Positions 9,237-19,928 of a stretch of 64,000 nucleotides of DNA are shown in pieces. Source of the DNA: Holothuria scabra (taxonomy: Eukaryota; Echinodermata; Holothuroidea; Aspidochirotida; Holothuriidae); the NCBI GenBank assembly GCA_037179385.1, contig CM074179.1, positions 9,176,001 to 9,240,000 on the forward strand, written 5' to 3'. The notes below the pieces were generated by a model that was not told where the DNA came from, ran no database searches, and saw only the letters and a list, made by a program, of their open reading frames with translations. The translations under genes were made by a program, and so were the position numbers. Positions within the stretch are counted from its first letter, which is position 1; each line of letters starts with the position of its first letter.

Positions 9237-11460
9237 TTCGAACAGGTTCTGAAAGCTTTCCGTTTATCAACAAGCGACTTGTAATATTTAGATACAAACT
9301 ACAAATCCACTTCTTAAAATTATCATCAAACTTTAACCTGTTAAGAACTTTCATTAAGAATCCCGAGTCTACTTTACCGATTTTTTTTTTTGATCGATTG
9401 AAAGCAGGGTGACGGAACTTTTGTGTAAATGATCATATTCAATGATGTCTCTTACTAGGAACAAGTTGTTGTGAATTTATACCTGGAATGGCACACGTCT
9501 GGAATTCATTTACAAGCAATGGCATTTTTTCTGAAAGTCTTCTCTGAAGCACTTTAGCAAGAAGTTTGTAATCAGTACTTAACACGCTTATCGGACGCCA
9601 ATTGTTTGGGTTCAAAAGGTCACTTTTGGGGATCAAAGATATTGCAGCAGTGCGTTGAGACTCAGAAAGAGTCTCCTTAGAAAAAATACCGTTATAGACA
9701 TCGGTCAAATCGTTACCCATTACATCAAAAAAAGTTTTGGTAGAACTCGTACGGAATGCCATCTATCCCCGGGACTTGTTTTTAGACATACTAATGAGGG
9801 CAGTCTTTACCTCCTCCAAAGAAATGGGACGATCGAGATTTTTCATCTTAGTTGGATCCACTGTAACACTTGATAAGTTCGTATTGCACAGTGTGATCAA
9901 TATCATTTTCTAGAGAGTAAAGGCTGGTATAAAATTGGTGAAAATACCGGCAATATGACTGTCGTCGGTAACTGTATCGCCGAGATCATCTCGCACAGAA
10001 TGAATAAGTTTCCGACAAGCACTGCGGCTTTCCTGCTTAAACTGTTAAAGAAAAAGGAAGACGGCTTTTCGCCGTCCTCTATATATTTAACCCTAGATCT
10101 TATAAAGGTACCTTCAACTTCAGCTTGTAACAAACTGTCCGTATCATCAGGGCTTGATTTCGTAGAAAATGGCTGTCGTTCAAGTGACATTTTACTTTTT
10201 TGCGTGCCATGCGAGTAACATGTTTGATAGCCAGCTCTTTAATTCTGAATTTTATGTTGTCCCCCCAATCGACAATAGTGATAAAGGCGGGCTTAAGAGA
10301 CGACAATTTATCATAGCGAAACAGAAAACCCCTGCAAAACCTCTCGTCTGAATTTAAGGAAACATTATACCTCCAAAAACTCCTTTTTCTTACAACATTA
10401 CAGGAAGGTTTTATGTTGACGTAAACCGAAACGTGGTCAGAAAGCCGGATATCAGCAGTGTGGGCCTTGATAGCAATAAAGACAGTCGCTATATAAATTC
10501 TATCAGTTATGGAACCAATTATAGACCAGAGTTACGACGAAACAAAGTATGACCAGGGAGAGCATTCAAAACACTACCAGCATCATTTAAGTTGAATGTC
10601 GAGATAAGCTCCCTACTTCCACCCCTTCCGACAAAAGAGGAAGCGTTGCTAGAAAAGGGAACACGGTCAGACGCGTTTAAGATACAATTTAAATCCCATC
10701 CATTTATGAAAGGATTGTTCCCTCACACACAAGTATAAATCATTAAGGAAAATCTTCCTCCCATTGGGAATATTGGGGGCGTGGACTTTACAAATTCTAA
10801 AAGAAAAATGATAAACACTACAGAGTACTGAGACACAACGACCGTTTGCATTACGCTTTACATTGGGAACACCAAAGGGAATTCTATTAAAAAACAATGC
10901 AAACTCCCACAGAAAGATTACTTACTATAGGTGACAAAAGGACATGTCCACCCCAGTTATACTTGAAGTGTTTGTAGTCACTATGAGAAGACAGGAAAGT
11001 TTTCTGCAGGAAAAGGATGTCAATATCGAAGAGCTTACCCCATTGCATTATTTTCGAACACTTCATATTGTCTCCTAAACTATTAACGTTATTCGATGCC
11101 ACATTTATGTTAAGGTGTGTGCAATTAAACATAAGTAAAAAGGGAGTACACAGATCCATAAGGACTAACGTTTAAAAAAGTAACTGTCAAAAAACTCCAC
11201 TTCGTGTTTCCTTTCAAATTCTGGATGTTCAGTTGCAATGTGGTAGATCCAGTCACGGTGTGAGGCTAGAGTGCTAACACAGGACCTTTTAACACAGGAA
11301 TAAAGGTTTTCCTTCAAGGAAAAATTACAAAGATTTCCCTAACATATTCCCCTAAATTATTCAACCGTAAATACTTGTATATGTAATTATTTTAACTCTC
11401 CAATTTGCTGTTTTGTATGTATATATGTTGAGAATGAAAATAAAGTTCTTCCTACACAAA

Positions 11461-11600
11461 AAAGATTCCCCTAACAAAACAGACGGAAAAGGATATGCAC
11501 TACAACAAGTATTTTAAGAAGAGGTTTCACCAGCAAAGCATCTACCTTTAGTCTAAGGTTATCCAAACCTAGACCCCATCCCTTGTTGCTAATGTAATGC
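11461..11600 (-). mobile_element. Second Tx1-type LINE fragment
   Basis: One minus-strand frame contains GLGLDNLRLKVDALLVK, close to the GGLGLDDFKTKMNALVV block of the larger Tx1 element at about 8180-8260. This is therefore a separate, very short 3'-region fragment of the same LINE group. Just upstream, 11340-11460 contains ATGAAAATAAAGTT followed by a short A-run on the plus strand, which could be another retroelement 3' end. Confidence 0.5.
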
Positions 11601-11935
11601 ACATCCTAGATACGAGATCAGGCTTTCCCCCCCCCCCCCACACGAAAGCAAAAAAAATCTTTTTTTTTTTCCTTGAAGGAAATACTTTATTAAAACTCAA
11701 AGCAGAATATATACAAGGTGAAAAGATATTTACAAGATATTTACATATTGGATCAACTAATTACAACACTGTTACAGTTTACATAATTTTATACATAATG
11801 ACAATAACACAGATTTGCAAAAACAATCTTGTTTACGGCCTTTACGACACTTTCGGGGACATGAAAAACGGGAGCAACGATGTAGATGCACTCACCACAA
11901 CAAGTTCGCGAACATAACGTCGGCAAAAAATGGTC

Positions 11936-11941
11936 AAAAAA
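11936..11941 (-). terminator. Pol III terminator of tRNA-Met
   Basis: Six T residues on the minus strand, about 10 nt after the tRNA 3' end. This is the usual RNA polymerase III stop signal. Confidence 0.75.
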
Positions 11942-11951
11942 CACCGGAGCC

Positions 11952-12024
11952 TGCCCCGTGTGAGGCTCGAACTCACGACCTTCAGATTATGAGACTGACG
12001 CGCTGCCGACTGCGCCAACGAGGC
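11952..12024 (-). tRNA. Elongator tRNA-Met (CAT)
   Basis: The minus strand folds as a standard 73-nt tRNA. The acceptor arms GCCTCGT and ACGGGGC pair (one G-U), with discriminator A. The D arm follows GGCGCAGTCGGCAGCGC, the anticodon loop is CTCATAA with CAT, and the T arm contains GTGAGTTCGAGCCTCAC. The A and B boxes are intact. Sequence and anticodon match animal elongator tRNA-Met. A T6 run on the same strand (11936-11941) lies about 10 nt downstream as a Pol III terminator. This makes a functional gene more likely than a SINE fragment. Confidence 0.93.
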
Positions 12025-12452
12025 TTCGATGTCACACATCAGAAGGAGTTTAAATTTGTTATAGGTACATTTTTACCGGTAATCTACCGTGGCCAGAAAA
12101 AGACATTTCAAAGTAACAATATTTTGTTGTGATACTTTACTTTACTTTAGTTTCCAGGTTTTAATACTGCTAAGTGCTAACTTTTCTAAAATTCGGTTTT
12201 TCAATACATCAATTCTTTTGATTCAATGTCTCGATTTCTTTATATTACTTTGGTTGCATATTTTTCTTCTCGATATTTCAAGATTTGTTTATTTCCTCTT
12301 TTGCTAGCTTTCTTCCCAAACAAACGACCAACTGAAGTAACCTGGCTTTTCCCCCTTTTTATTTGGTTTTCGTGTGTCTCCTCCCAGGAGCAGCTAAAAG
12401 TGTGTTAAAGTCTCAGTGCAATCAGGGAAGTTACAGTTTGGCGGAACCTTAA

Positions 12453-12498
12453 GCAAAAAAAAAAGAAAGAAAAGAAAGAACAAAAGAAAAAAAAACAC
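12453..12498 (+). repeat. Purine-rich low-complexity tract
   Basis: A-rich run with interspersed G (AAAAGAAAGAAAAGAAAG type), directly before the minisatellite. It could be the degraded tail of a retroposed sequence. Confidence 0.7.
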
Positions 12499-12564
12499 AC
12501 GGTAAAAATGCACGTCCCCTATTCACTTCAGATTTGGCTAGCAACTAGCAGAGGGGTATCTTAG

Positions 12565-13950
12565 GTCACTTGTCGGGAAGTAGCAATAAACTAGCAAGTA
12601 GTCGCTTTATCAGGAGTCACTTGTGGGGGAGTGGCAACTAACCAACTTGCAGTGGGTGTATCTGGATCGAGTCACGTGTCGGGGTAAGACTAACCAAGTA
12701 ACAGGGAGCTGGAGTCACTTATCGGGGAGTGAGAACTATACCAAGTAGCAGTGGCTCTACCCGGACTCACGTTTCGGGTACGTAGTGCAACTATAACCAA
12801 CCAGCAGTGGGTATATCTGGAGTCACTCATCGGGTAGTGGCAACTATAACCAACTTGCAGTGGCTGTACCTGGGGTCAATCATCGGGTAGTGGCAACTAT
12901 AACCAACCAGCAGTTTGTATATCTGGAGTCATTTATCGGGTAGTGGCAACTATAACCAACTTGCAATGGCTGTACCTGGAGTCACTCATCGGGTAGTGGC
13001 AACTATAACCAACTTTCAATGGCTGTACCTGGAGTCAATCATCGGGTAGTGACAACTATAACCAACCAGCAGTTGGTATACCTGGAGTCATTTATCGGGT
13101 AGTGGCAACTATAACCAACTTGCAATGGCTGTACCTGGAGTCAATCATCGGGTAGTGGCAACTATAACTAACCAGCAGTTGGTATGTCTGGAGTCTTTTA
13201 TCGGGTAGTGGCAACTATAACAAACTTGCAATGGCTGTACCTGGAGTCAATCATCGGGTAGTGGCAACTATAACCAACCAGCAGTTTGTATATCTGGAGT
13301 CATTTATCGGGTAGTGGCAACTATAACCAACTTGCAATGGCTGTACCTGGAGTCACTCATCGGGTAGTGGCAACTATAACCAACTTTCAATGGCTGTACC
13401 TGGAGTCAATCATCGGGTAGTGACAACTATAACCAACCAGCAGTTGGTATACCTGGAGTCATTTATCGGGTAGTGGCAACTATAACCAACTTGCAATGGC
13501 TGTACCTGGAGTCAATCATCGGGTAGTGGCAACTATAACTAACCAGCAGTTGGTATATCTGGGGTCATTTATCGGGTAGTGGCAACTATAACAAACTTGC
13601 AGGGGGTATATCTGGAGTCACTCATCGGGTAGTGGCAACTATAACCAACTTGCAATGGCTGTACCTGGAGTCACTCATCGGGTAGTGGCAACTATAACCA
13701 AACAGCAGTGGCTGTATCTGGCATCACCTGTCAGAAAGTGGTGACTAATTAAGCAGCAGTGGTATTTATTGAGTCACTTGAAGAGGAGTGACAACTAATC
13801 AATTAGCAATGGCTGTATTTAAAATGAGTGACAACTAATCAATTAGCAATGGCTATATTTAGTGTCACTTGTCGGGGCCCGGAGTCCTTACTAATTAAGT
13901 AGCACTGGAGTCACTTGTATCTGGAGTCACTTTGCGGGGAGTGGAAAGGG
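12565..13950 (+). repeat. 53-bp minisatellite with 371-bp higher-order unit
   Basis: About 25 head-to-tail units of the type GTCACTCATCGGGTAGTGGC...CTGTACCTGGA. Units in the middle are exactly 53 bp, while those at both ends are diverged and of variable length. Seven consecutive units are repeated as a block: the variant CAGCAGTTTGTAT occurs at 12911 and again 371 bp (7 x 53) later, and the neighbouring unit variants follow in the same order. Block duplication is therefore more recent than the single-unit expansion. There is no open frame through the array. Confidence 0.95.
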
Positions 13951-14970
13951 TTCCGTTTACTAGCATATACTTGTATTTGATAGGTTGGTAAAATTATCCA
14001 TTGCCATTATTCTGTGGTAGGCAAAGGTTTATCCTTCCCGATGGCACTGATTAATCTACCATGGCCAACGGCGACAATTAAATTGGCAGCTCATGGTGCA
14101 AAAGTTTCATGGTCCAACGGCTTCGAGTGCTTCGCATGAACTCAAAGTGTTACCCGAGAGCATGGAGGTAGTTCAGTCGTCCATGTCGAGAGTATTTGGA
14201 GTCACTTCAGGGACCCTGTTGATATCTGAAAGATCGTTCTATATGAACCATGAAGGTCACCATAGACGCGGAACCCATAGACGCGGAATTGTGCTTCAGG
14301 TACTATCTTCAACTTGAAGTGGTAATGGCATTGGGGAATCGTAGCCTTTAGAGAGTCACCAAAATCATACCTTGTTTATGAGCAGTCACCCACTTACTTC
14401 ACGATAAACAGCGCCAGGGGACTTTTTTTAGAGGGCAAAGCATGAGCTTAACTATTCGTTTGTTCCTTTTCCCTTCTCTCCCTTCTCATTTCTAACATTT
14501 TCTTGCGAGTACAGGGGCGGTTGTCCTCTGCCCTCCACTCGCGCTACCCGTTTTTCAAGCAACGATACGTGTTTACAAACGAAATGTTTAGGAATGAGAC
14601 ATTGCCCAGGGGTACGAAGGGAAATAAGGTGGCCCAGCTTACCCGGAGCTGGTGCGTAGAAGTATTCATATTACCAACCTATGCCACCCTGAAGAATTAA
14701 GGATGTTAGAAATTATGGTTCGGGGCCCGTCTCTGGTCCCATGAGCCCCAATCAAGGGTTCTAACGTTCTAACATGCGCAATAGATTAAAAAGACTGTGT
14801 TCCGAAGGTTCGGTGGACGTCCACACGCAGTGCTGCATCTTTACCAGTGACTAACCGGTTCCTCTAATTCCGGCTGTCTTAAAGCCATAATCTACAGAGG
14901 TGTTTAACTCCTGAAACGAACCACAAAGTAACGTGTAGACTGAATTTATGATTAACCATTAACGATGATT
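13951..14970. other. Interval without recognised feature
   Basis: Between the minisatellite and the hAT composite I see only short unsupported open frames (for example 14093-14317). I see no splice-supported exon, RNA gene or element end. Confidence 0.5.
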
Positions 14971-14992
14971 CCGTGTAGCAGTGGCGTAGCTA

Positions 14993-16240
14993 CACTGTTA
15001 AAAATTTCTGTAAATTTACAGACTTTTTTTAACTTAAACTTTTTGTATTTTACTTTTAATAGAGATTTTCTGTATCTTTACAGACACTTTGTATTTCTAC
15101 AATAAAAAAAGGTTGTTTAACATGTATTTTCTGTTTATTTGAAAAACCATTTCTGTCTGCTTTTTTAACCAAATTTTACTGCTTTGTAAAACCTTTTCTG
15201 TAAATGTACAGAAATTTTAACAGTATTTTGTATTTTTCTGATTTCACATAAATATACTGTCATTTAACAAACATTCATTTTGTTTTTAAGCTGAAAAAGA
15301 AACAAAAATAAGCCCAAACAAACAAACAAATAAGAAATAGCCAGAAAATTTTCAATATATAACATGCATCGTTCTGCGAAGTTTCAGTTAAAAAAGAAAA
15401 TATTTTTGGCAAATTTATGGCCCTATTTGAAAATTAACTTACATTTATTATACTGACAATTGGTATACTGATGTCAACTCATCACCACAGGCGCTCATGC
15501 ACTTGATCGAATTAAAAACGTTTCCCAATTTACTTGAAAGAGTCTCTAAATTTACCACTTTATGACGTAAATCTCATTTTGCATAAATGGGTGGAGCTTA
15601 TTTTGTAGGCATTTTCCTAACAAAAGGATTGCTGTTGCTTTGAATAATATCTTTTTTGGCGTTTTTTAATCAGGAAGTGATAAACTTATTGTTTACCTTG
15701 TCTGGAAATGTTTGCAACCAATGTATTTGCATTCTTTGTCATATTTATTTAAAAAACAATTATTATATTGTACAAAAAATGTGACTTTCCAATTACAAAG
15801 TTCCTAGAGATAGCAGTCTACTGGACAACAATGTGGTAACAAAGTATCGTCATTGTGTTTTGATTGAAAATAACTTCGTAACGACACATTACGTTGATAA
15901 GCAAATACCTGATCTACGTGATGGTGAAGTGTATGTTACGTAATAACATATGAAAGGGAAAAAGCGATATTATAATAAATATTAAAACGCCGAGAATGAA
16001 AACAGTAGGCTGTAAATTCACATAAAATTAAGGTAAAAAAAAAAAAAAAACAGAACAATTCTGTAATTCGATTTTACAGTAGACATTTGTAAACTAATTT
16101 ACATGCAAAAACTGTAAAGAAAAAACAAACACTTTATGTTTTTTCATGATTACAGTCTGGCTGTAAAAAAAACATTATTTGGTTGGAAAAAAATTTGCCA
16201 TAAAAATTATGTAAATTTTACAGAGAAATTTTTAACAGTG
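14993..16240. mobile_element. TA-target element with internal TTTACAG palindromes
   Basis: It begins CACTGTTAAAAATTTCTGTA and ends in AGAAATTTTTAACAGTG, giving inverted termini of about 17 bp followed by partly matching inner sequence. A TA lies on each side (14991-14992, 16241-16242), consistent with a Tc1/mariner-type target duplication. The outer sequence reads as an uninterrupted hAT end when this block is removed. Inside, the word CTGTAAATTTACAG and variants recur many times near both ends. It is AT-rich without a usable open frame, so a non-autonomous element. Confidence 0.75.
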
Positions 16241-16476
16241 TAGGATATTTTCCAGAGAGGGCAAAGGTATGAAATTTCCCCAAAACTTTTCCCGATCAAT
16301 GTATATGTATTTCATATAAAATATGCAAATTTATAAGTATAACAACATAACCATGTCATTATGTAATATTTCCTGTATTTAAATCTTAATGTATAACATA
16401 AAGCAATTAGAAATAACAACCGTTAAAAAAATTTATTTTGGTCAACAATTTGTGGTTTATTTGTATGTGCGAACGC

Positions 16477-17336
16477 AGTGGCATACGCAGGATTTGCATT
16501 TGAGGGGGGGGGGGGGTCAAGAAGTATGTTGAGTGATTGCCAGCTTGGTGGAGGGGTCTAAGGGGAGGGAGAACTTTTGGTGTTTTCAAGGAGCCTAGGT
16601 GCAAAATGTTACGAGATTCTCGAGTTTTGACAGAAACAGTGTTCAAAGTTGAATTGTGGTGGTTCATAAGGATAAAACTGAAACTTTTGTGTCTTTACAT
16701 CCATTCTAATGCCATTTATGCTACCTTACGAAGTAAAACTTTACATTAAGTTTTGCATACTTTTGGCGGTCAAAATAAAATAGCATCGATTGGTATATGC
16801 GAAAGGGAGCATTTTAATTTGCGGTTTTTCTTGGCCACAACATGTTATTCTGCCATAAAGATTATCTAAGCGGATCGCCATTATTAGTTGGCGCGGAGCG
16901 TCGAGAAGATTTCGAAAAGTCAGCCCCTCAGATGGCCGGAAATAACATTTATATATAATATAATAATAGAATAGAATAGAGTAATATAATAACAGATTTT
17001 TACGAAGAATCTAACGAGTCACTTTTCTTCCTTTGTCGTTTGTGATAAAATACTCACTTCTAAATATGTTCGCAAACCGCAAAGTGATCAGAGAGTTAAG
17101 AGCTACTTTGACCCCAAAAATGTAATTTAGCCCAAAAGACTGAGCAGACCGCCACCATTAGGTTGGCGCGGAGCGTAAAGAAAATCACGAAAAATCAGAC
17201 CCCTCAGATGTCCAAAAATGCGTATTTATGCTTGTGAAGAGAATCTAAACATGCAGTCTTTATTTTTAGCTTTTATTTGCAATACGAAAAAATCAGGAAC
17301 ATGGTAAGTGATCAGAAACTTACCACATAAAATATA
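16477..17336. repeat. hAT-family remnant interrupted by the next element
   Basis: Starts with CAGTGGCATACGCAGGATTTGC, a hAT-like end, then a G-run. It contains two copies of the module CCGCCACCATTAG-TTGGCGCGGAGCG (about 16870-16940 and 17140-17215), shared with the elements at 17345, 25039 and 61649. The last part (ATGGTAAGTGATCAGAAACT onward) matches the inside of the 61649 copy near 62915. After the inserted element, sequence like the next part of the same family resumes at about 19775. The family therefore received one of its own relatives as an insertion. Its right end is not found. Confidence 0.6.
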
Positions 17337-17344
17337 CTATCACT

Positions 17345-19760
17345 CAGGGGTGGCGCCAGGATTTGCCCGACAGGGGGGCCAAGCTCCCAAGCATGGTGAC
17401 CAGAAATTCAAAGCCCCGACAAAAGCGATGTTATATCTCAGTGGAACGTGACTAGGCAGAATCTGAGGCGCTCGGAGCGCGCCGAAATTTTCGGGTCCCT
17501 CTTTATCAAATACTTAAAAATCTGGAGTTTATTTGAAGTAAAAATAAAACTTTTGGAAGAAATTTGGCTTTTGTTGATATTATAAAAATTTTGGGTGTTT
17601 ATAGAAAAATCTGCCTTCATAAGGGAAAAATAAAAAACGGGGGACAGCTGAAATTCTTTTGGGGTTACGAATTGAATCATACAAGACCTACCAACTAAGG
17701 CTTCTAGTCGAGACTAGAAGTTTGCCCGGAAAGTTTTCGCCTTTTTTGAACGAATCTTTGAAAATAAAGACCTTTTATGATGGAGAAATTTTGGACTTGA
17801 ATTTTTTTTTGGGTAAGGTTATAATGAAAAATTTTGTATCTCTTATTTAGTGATATGCCTTTCAGGAGCAAAATTAGGTAGTATACCGGGTGATTAACAA
17901 AGTTGCCTTGCTTATTCATTGTACGGAGTATCCATCGAAATTGTAAAATTTTGCCACTAACAACAATCTAAAGCTAATATTGGAGGAGAATTGTTATTTT
18001 ATAACAGTTTGGGGTTTTATGGAGGAATCTGACGTTTTCATGAGGAAAATCAAGTAGGGGGTGATCTGTAGTTTTGTTGAGGTTACTGAATATCATCATG
18101 CAGATTTAGGCTGTCGGACCATATTGAAGCATTCTCCCGAGGTAGAAAAATGGCTTCCAATATATTTGAAGCTTTATATTTTATTTATTGTCAGAGGCGT
18201 AAGGGAGCGTGTCAGTTTGGGAGGGAGAAGGATCGTCTTTTGTCCAAAGATGTAATCCTGCCCGAAAGATTAACTAGGCGAGCGCACAGAATTTTTTGAA
18301 AAGTTGAAAACCCCCGGACATCAGGAAATGGCATTTTCTGGGCTCGTAACTAGAATTAAAGAAGTCCTTCTTTTCAGATTTCTTTCGCAATAAAATTATT
18401 TTCACTTCATAATACTGTCCCAAAATGAAGAATAATTAACAAACAGGCATTTTCCTGTACAGTTATCTATTCGACTAAAACACTATCTATGCGGAGAGCC
18501 ACCATTAGTTGTCGCGGAGAAAATTGCCAAAAAAAATCTAACCTTTCAGACAGCCCGAATGGCATTTCCCAGACTTGTAACAAGAAATGAAGCAGTCGCT
18601 ATTTTGAGTTTTCCTTTAAAGTGAAAGTTTATTTCAATAGAGAACAAAAAACCCATTGTTATGATTAGAAATGTACCAGGTAAAAGGTACCGCTACAGTT
18701 AGACGTAATGGCCTTGTCTCTTTTCGGGGGGAAACTAGGAAACGGAATTGAAAACATTCTATAATGTTTTTAACTATATTAAGAATCTTCGTTGAACTCA
18801 ATTGCAAGGTCCACTAAACAGATGAATTTTTTTAACGTGACTGCCCGAACTCCAGACTATAGATGGTTTTATTCCCAGCGTATTTGAAAATATGTCACGT
18901 TACAAGGTGCCTTCAGATAAATTCTCAGTCAGACTTATAGGGAGATTTTCTCTCACCTCTGTTTATCATTATGTGTAGCTGAAAACTACATGGCCGATAT
19001 CCATTACCTTTGCGAGAATTCGGCTGTCGGGCAGGTCAGATGGCCGACCGTTGGCTACTGCACGCACATGAACAACCTCTCGTCCGTGTAAGGGAAATTC
19101 GTAATTGTGAGTTGCCTTCAAGAATATGGTCTTGTAGCAAACAAGATCAAGAAGCTTGTCCGAGTGACTACAGACCCACATCTTTTATCGTGGGTCTGAA
19201 GATATAAGCTCCCCGACGAAATTGGAATTTTCTCAACAACAGGGGGTCGGTAGCCCATCCCCGACGGAGGCATGACCGCACGGATTGAAGATGGGATGAA
19301 GGATAGGAGAGCTAGTAAGAAGTGACTAAAACCGATTCAGATATGCAGTGAAACTGCTATACAAAAGGAAAAAATAGTTCAAAAATAAAAAAATGAAAAA
19401 AAAAATATGGCCATTTATCCAGTAACTTCAGTCCTTTACGTTTTTTCATGTTTAGGCCTCCCCGAAAAATTGCCTCCCTTCCCCGACGGGGGAAGAGATA
19501 GGACAAGGTACATAGAATGAGGTTTAACAGAGTTAAGAAGAGATTTAAAATCGATTCCGATATGTATTAAAATAGAATTACAAAACAAAAAATATGTGCT
19601 AGATCGCCCATCTAGTAACTTCAGTCATTTGGGGTTTTTTTTTTTTTTATTATTTTTTGGTTTTTAAGCCTCCCCGACGAAACCGCCGACCTTCCCCGAC
19701 GAGGGGGGAGGGGGAGTTTTCCCCGATCTGAGAGTGATGCCCCCGCTGGCGCCACCCCTG
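17345..19760. mobile_element. 2.4-kb hAT-type element, complete ends and target duplication
   Basis: Perfect 15-bp inverted termini, CAGGGGTGGCGCCAG and CTGGCGCCACCCCTG. They are flanked by a perfect 8-bp direct repeat CTATCACT (17337-17344 and 19761-19768). CAG...CTG ends and an 8-bp duplication are diagnostic of the hAT superfamily. No transposase frame is visible, so it depends on a partner. The interior has repeated short blocks (GGCGCGGAG module) and C-rich CCCCGACGAAA words near the right end. A second, collinear copy lies at 61649. The perfect duplication suggests fairly recent insertion. Confidence 0.92.
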
Positions 19761-19869
19761 CTATCACTATAACGAAATGATTTTGATTCTTTTCGGGGAA
19801 ACTTTACAAAGAATTAAAAATATGCTATTTTAATGCTTCTCTATTGTGACTCTTGGCTAAATTGGAAAA

Positions 19870-19928
19870 TGGAAAAGAAGCCGTGGTCGCTAGGTTGGAA
19901 ACGGGGCCATAAAATGCTAACTAACTCA
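19870..19928 (+). repeat. SINE 3' fragment
   Basis: AAGCCGTGGTCG...GGTTGGAAACGGGG...CTAACTAACT matches the 3' end of the tRNA-derived SINEs at 51383 and 51836. The tRNA-like head is missing. Confidence 0.6.

Larger units (their letters stand above)
6035..11160 (-). mobile_element. Tx1/L1-type LINE, decayed and interrupted
   Basis: Read on the minus strand from 11160 downwards, the fragments run in LINE order. An APE-type endonuclease comes first (NVNSLGDNMKC, DILFLQKTFLSSHSD near 11100-11000). Then come RT blocks (WRPISVLSTDY near 9600, YADD at 8701-8712), the SLIGKVLIVNT segment (8419-8340) and a Cys-His knuckle (IEHIFWDCPKVC near 7700). The C-terminal KCRC motif at about 6040-6055 lies beyond a second LINE. 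The frame is broken many times by stops and shifts, so the copy is dead. The endonuclease QET motif reads QKT. Insertions inside it are a CR1-like LINE, a 365-bp MITE, and the Gypsy element at its low-coordinate end. The family call comes from these conserved blocks. Confidence 0.85.

Noticed and set aside
10887..11159. Endonuclease-like frame as a host nuclease gene
   Set aside because: It is followed in order by LINE RT fragments on the same strand and is broken, so it is the LINE endonuclease.
12565..13950. Minisatellite as a CRISPR array
   Set aside because: The repeats are contiguous 53-bp units without unique spacers, in an animal genome.
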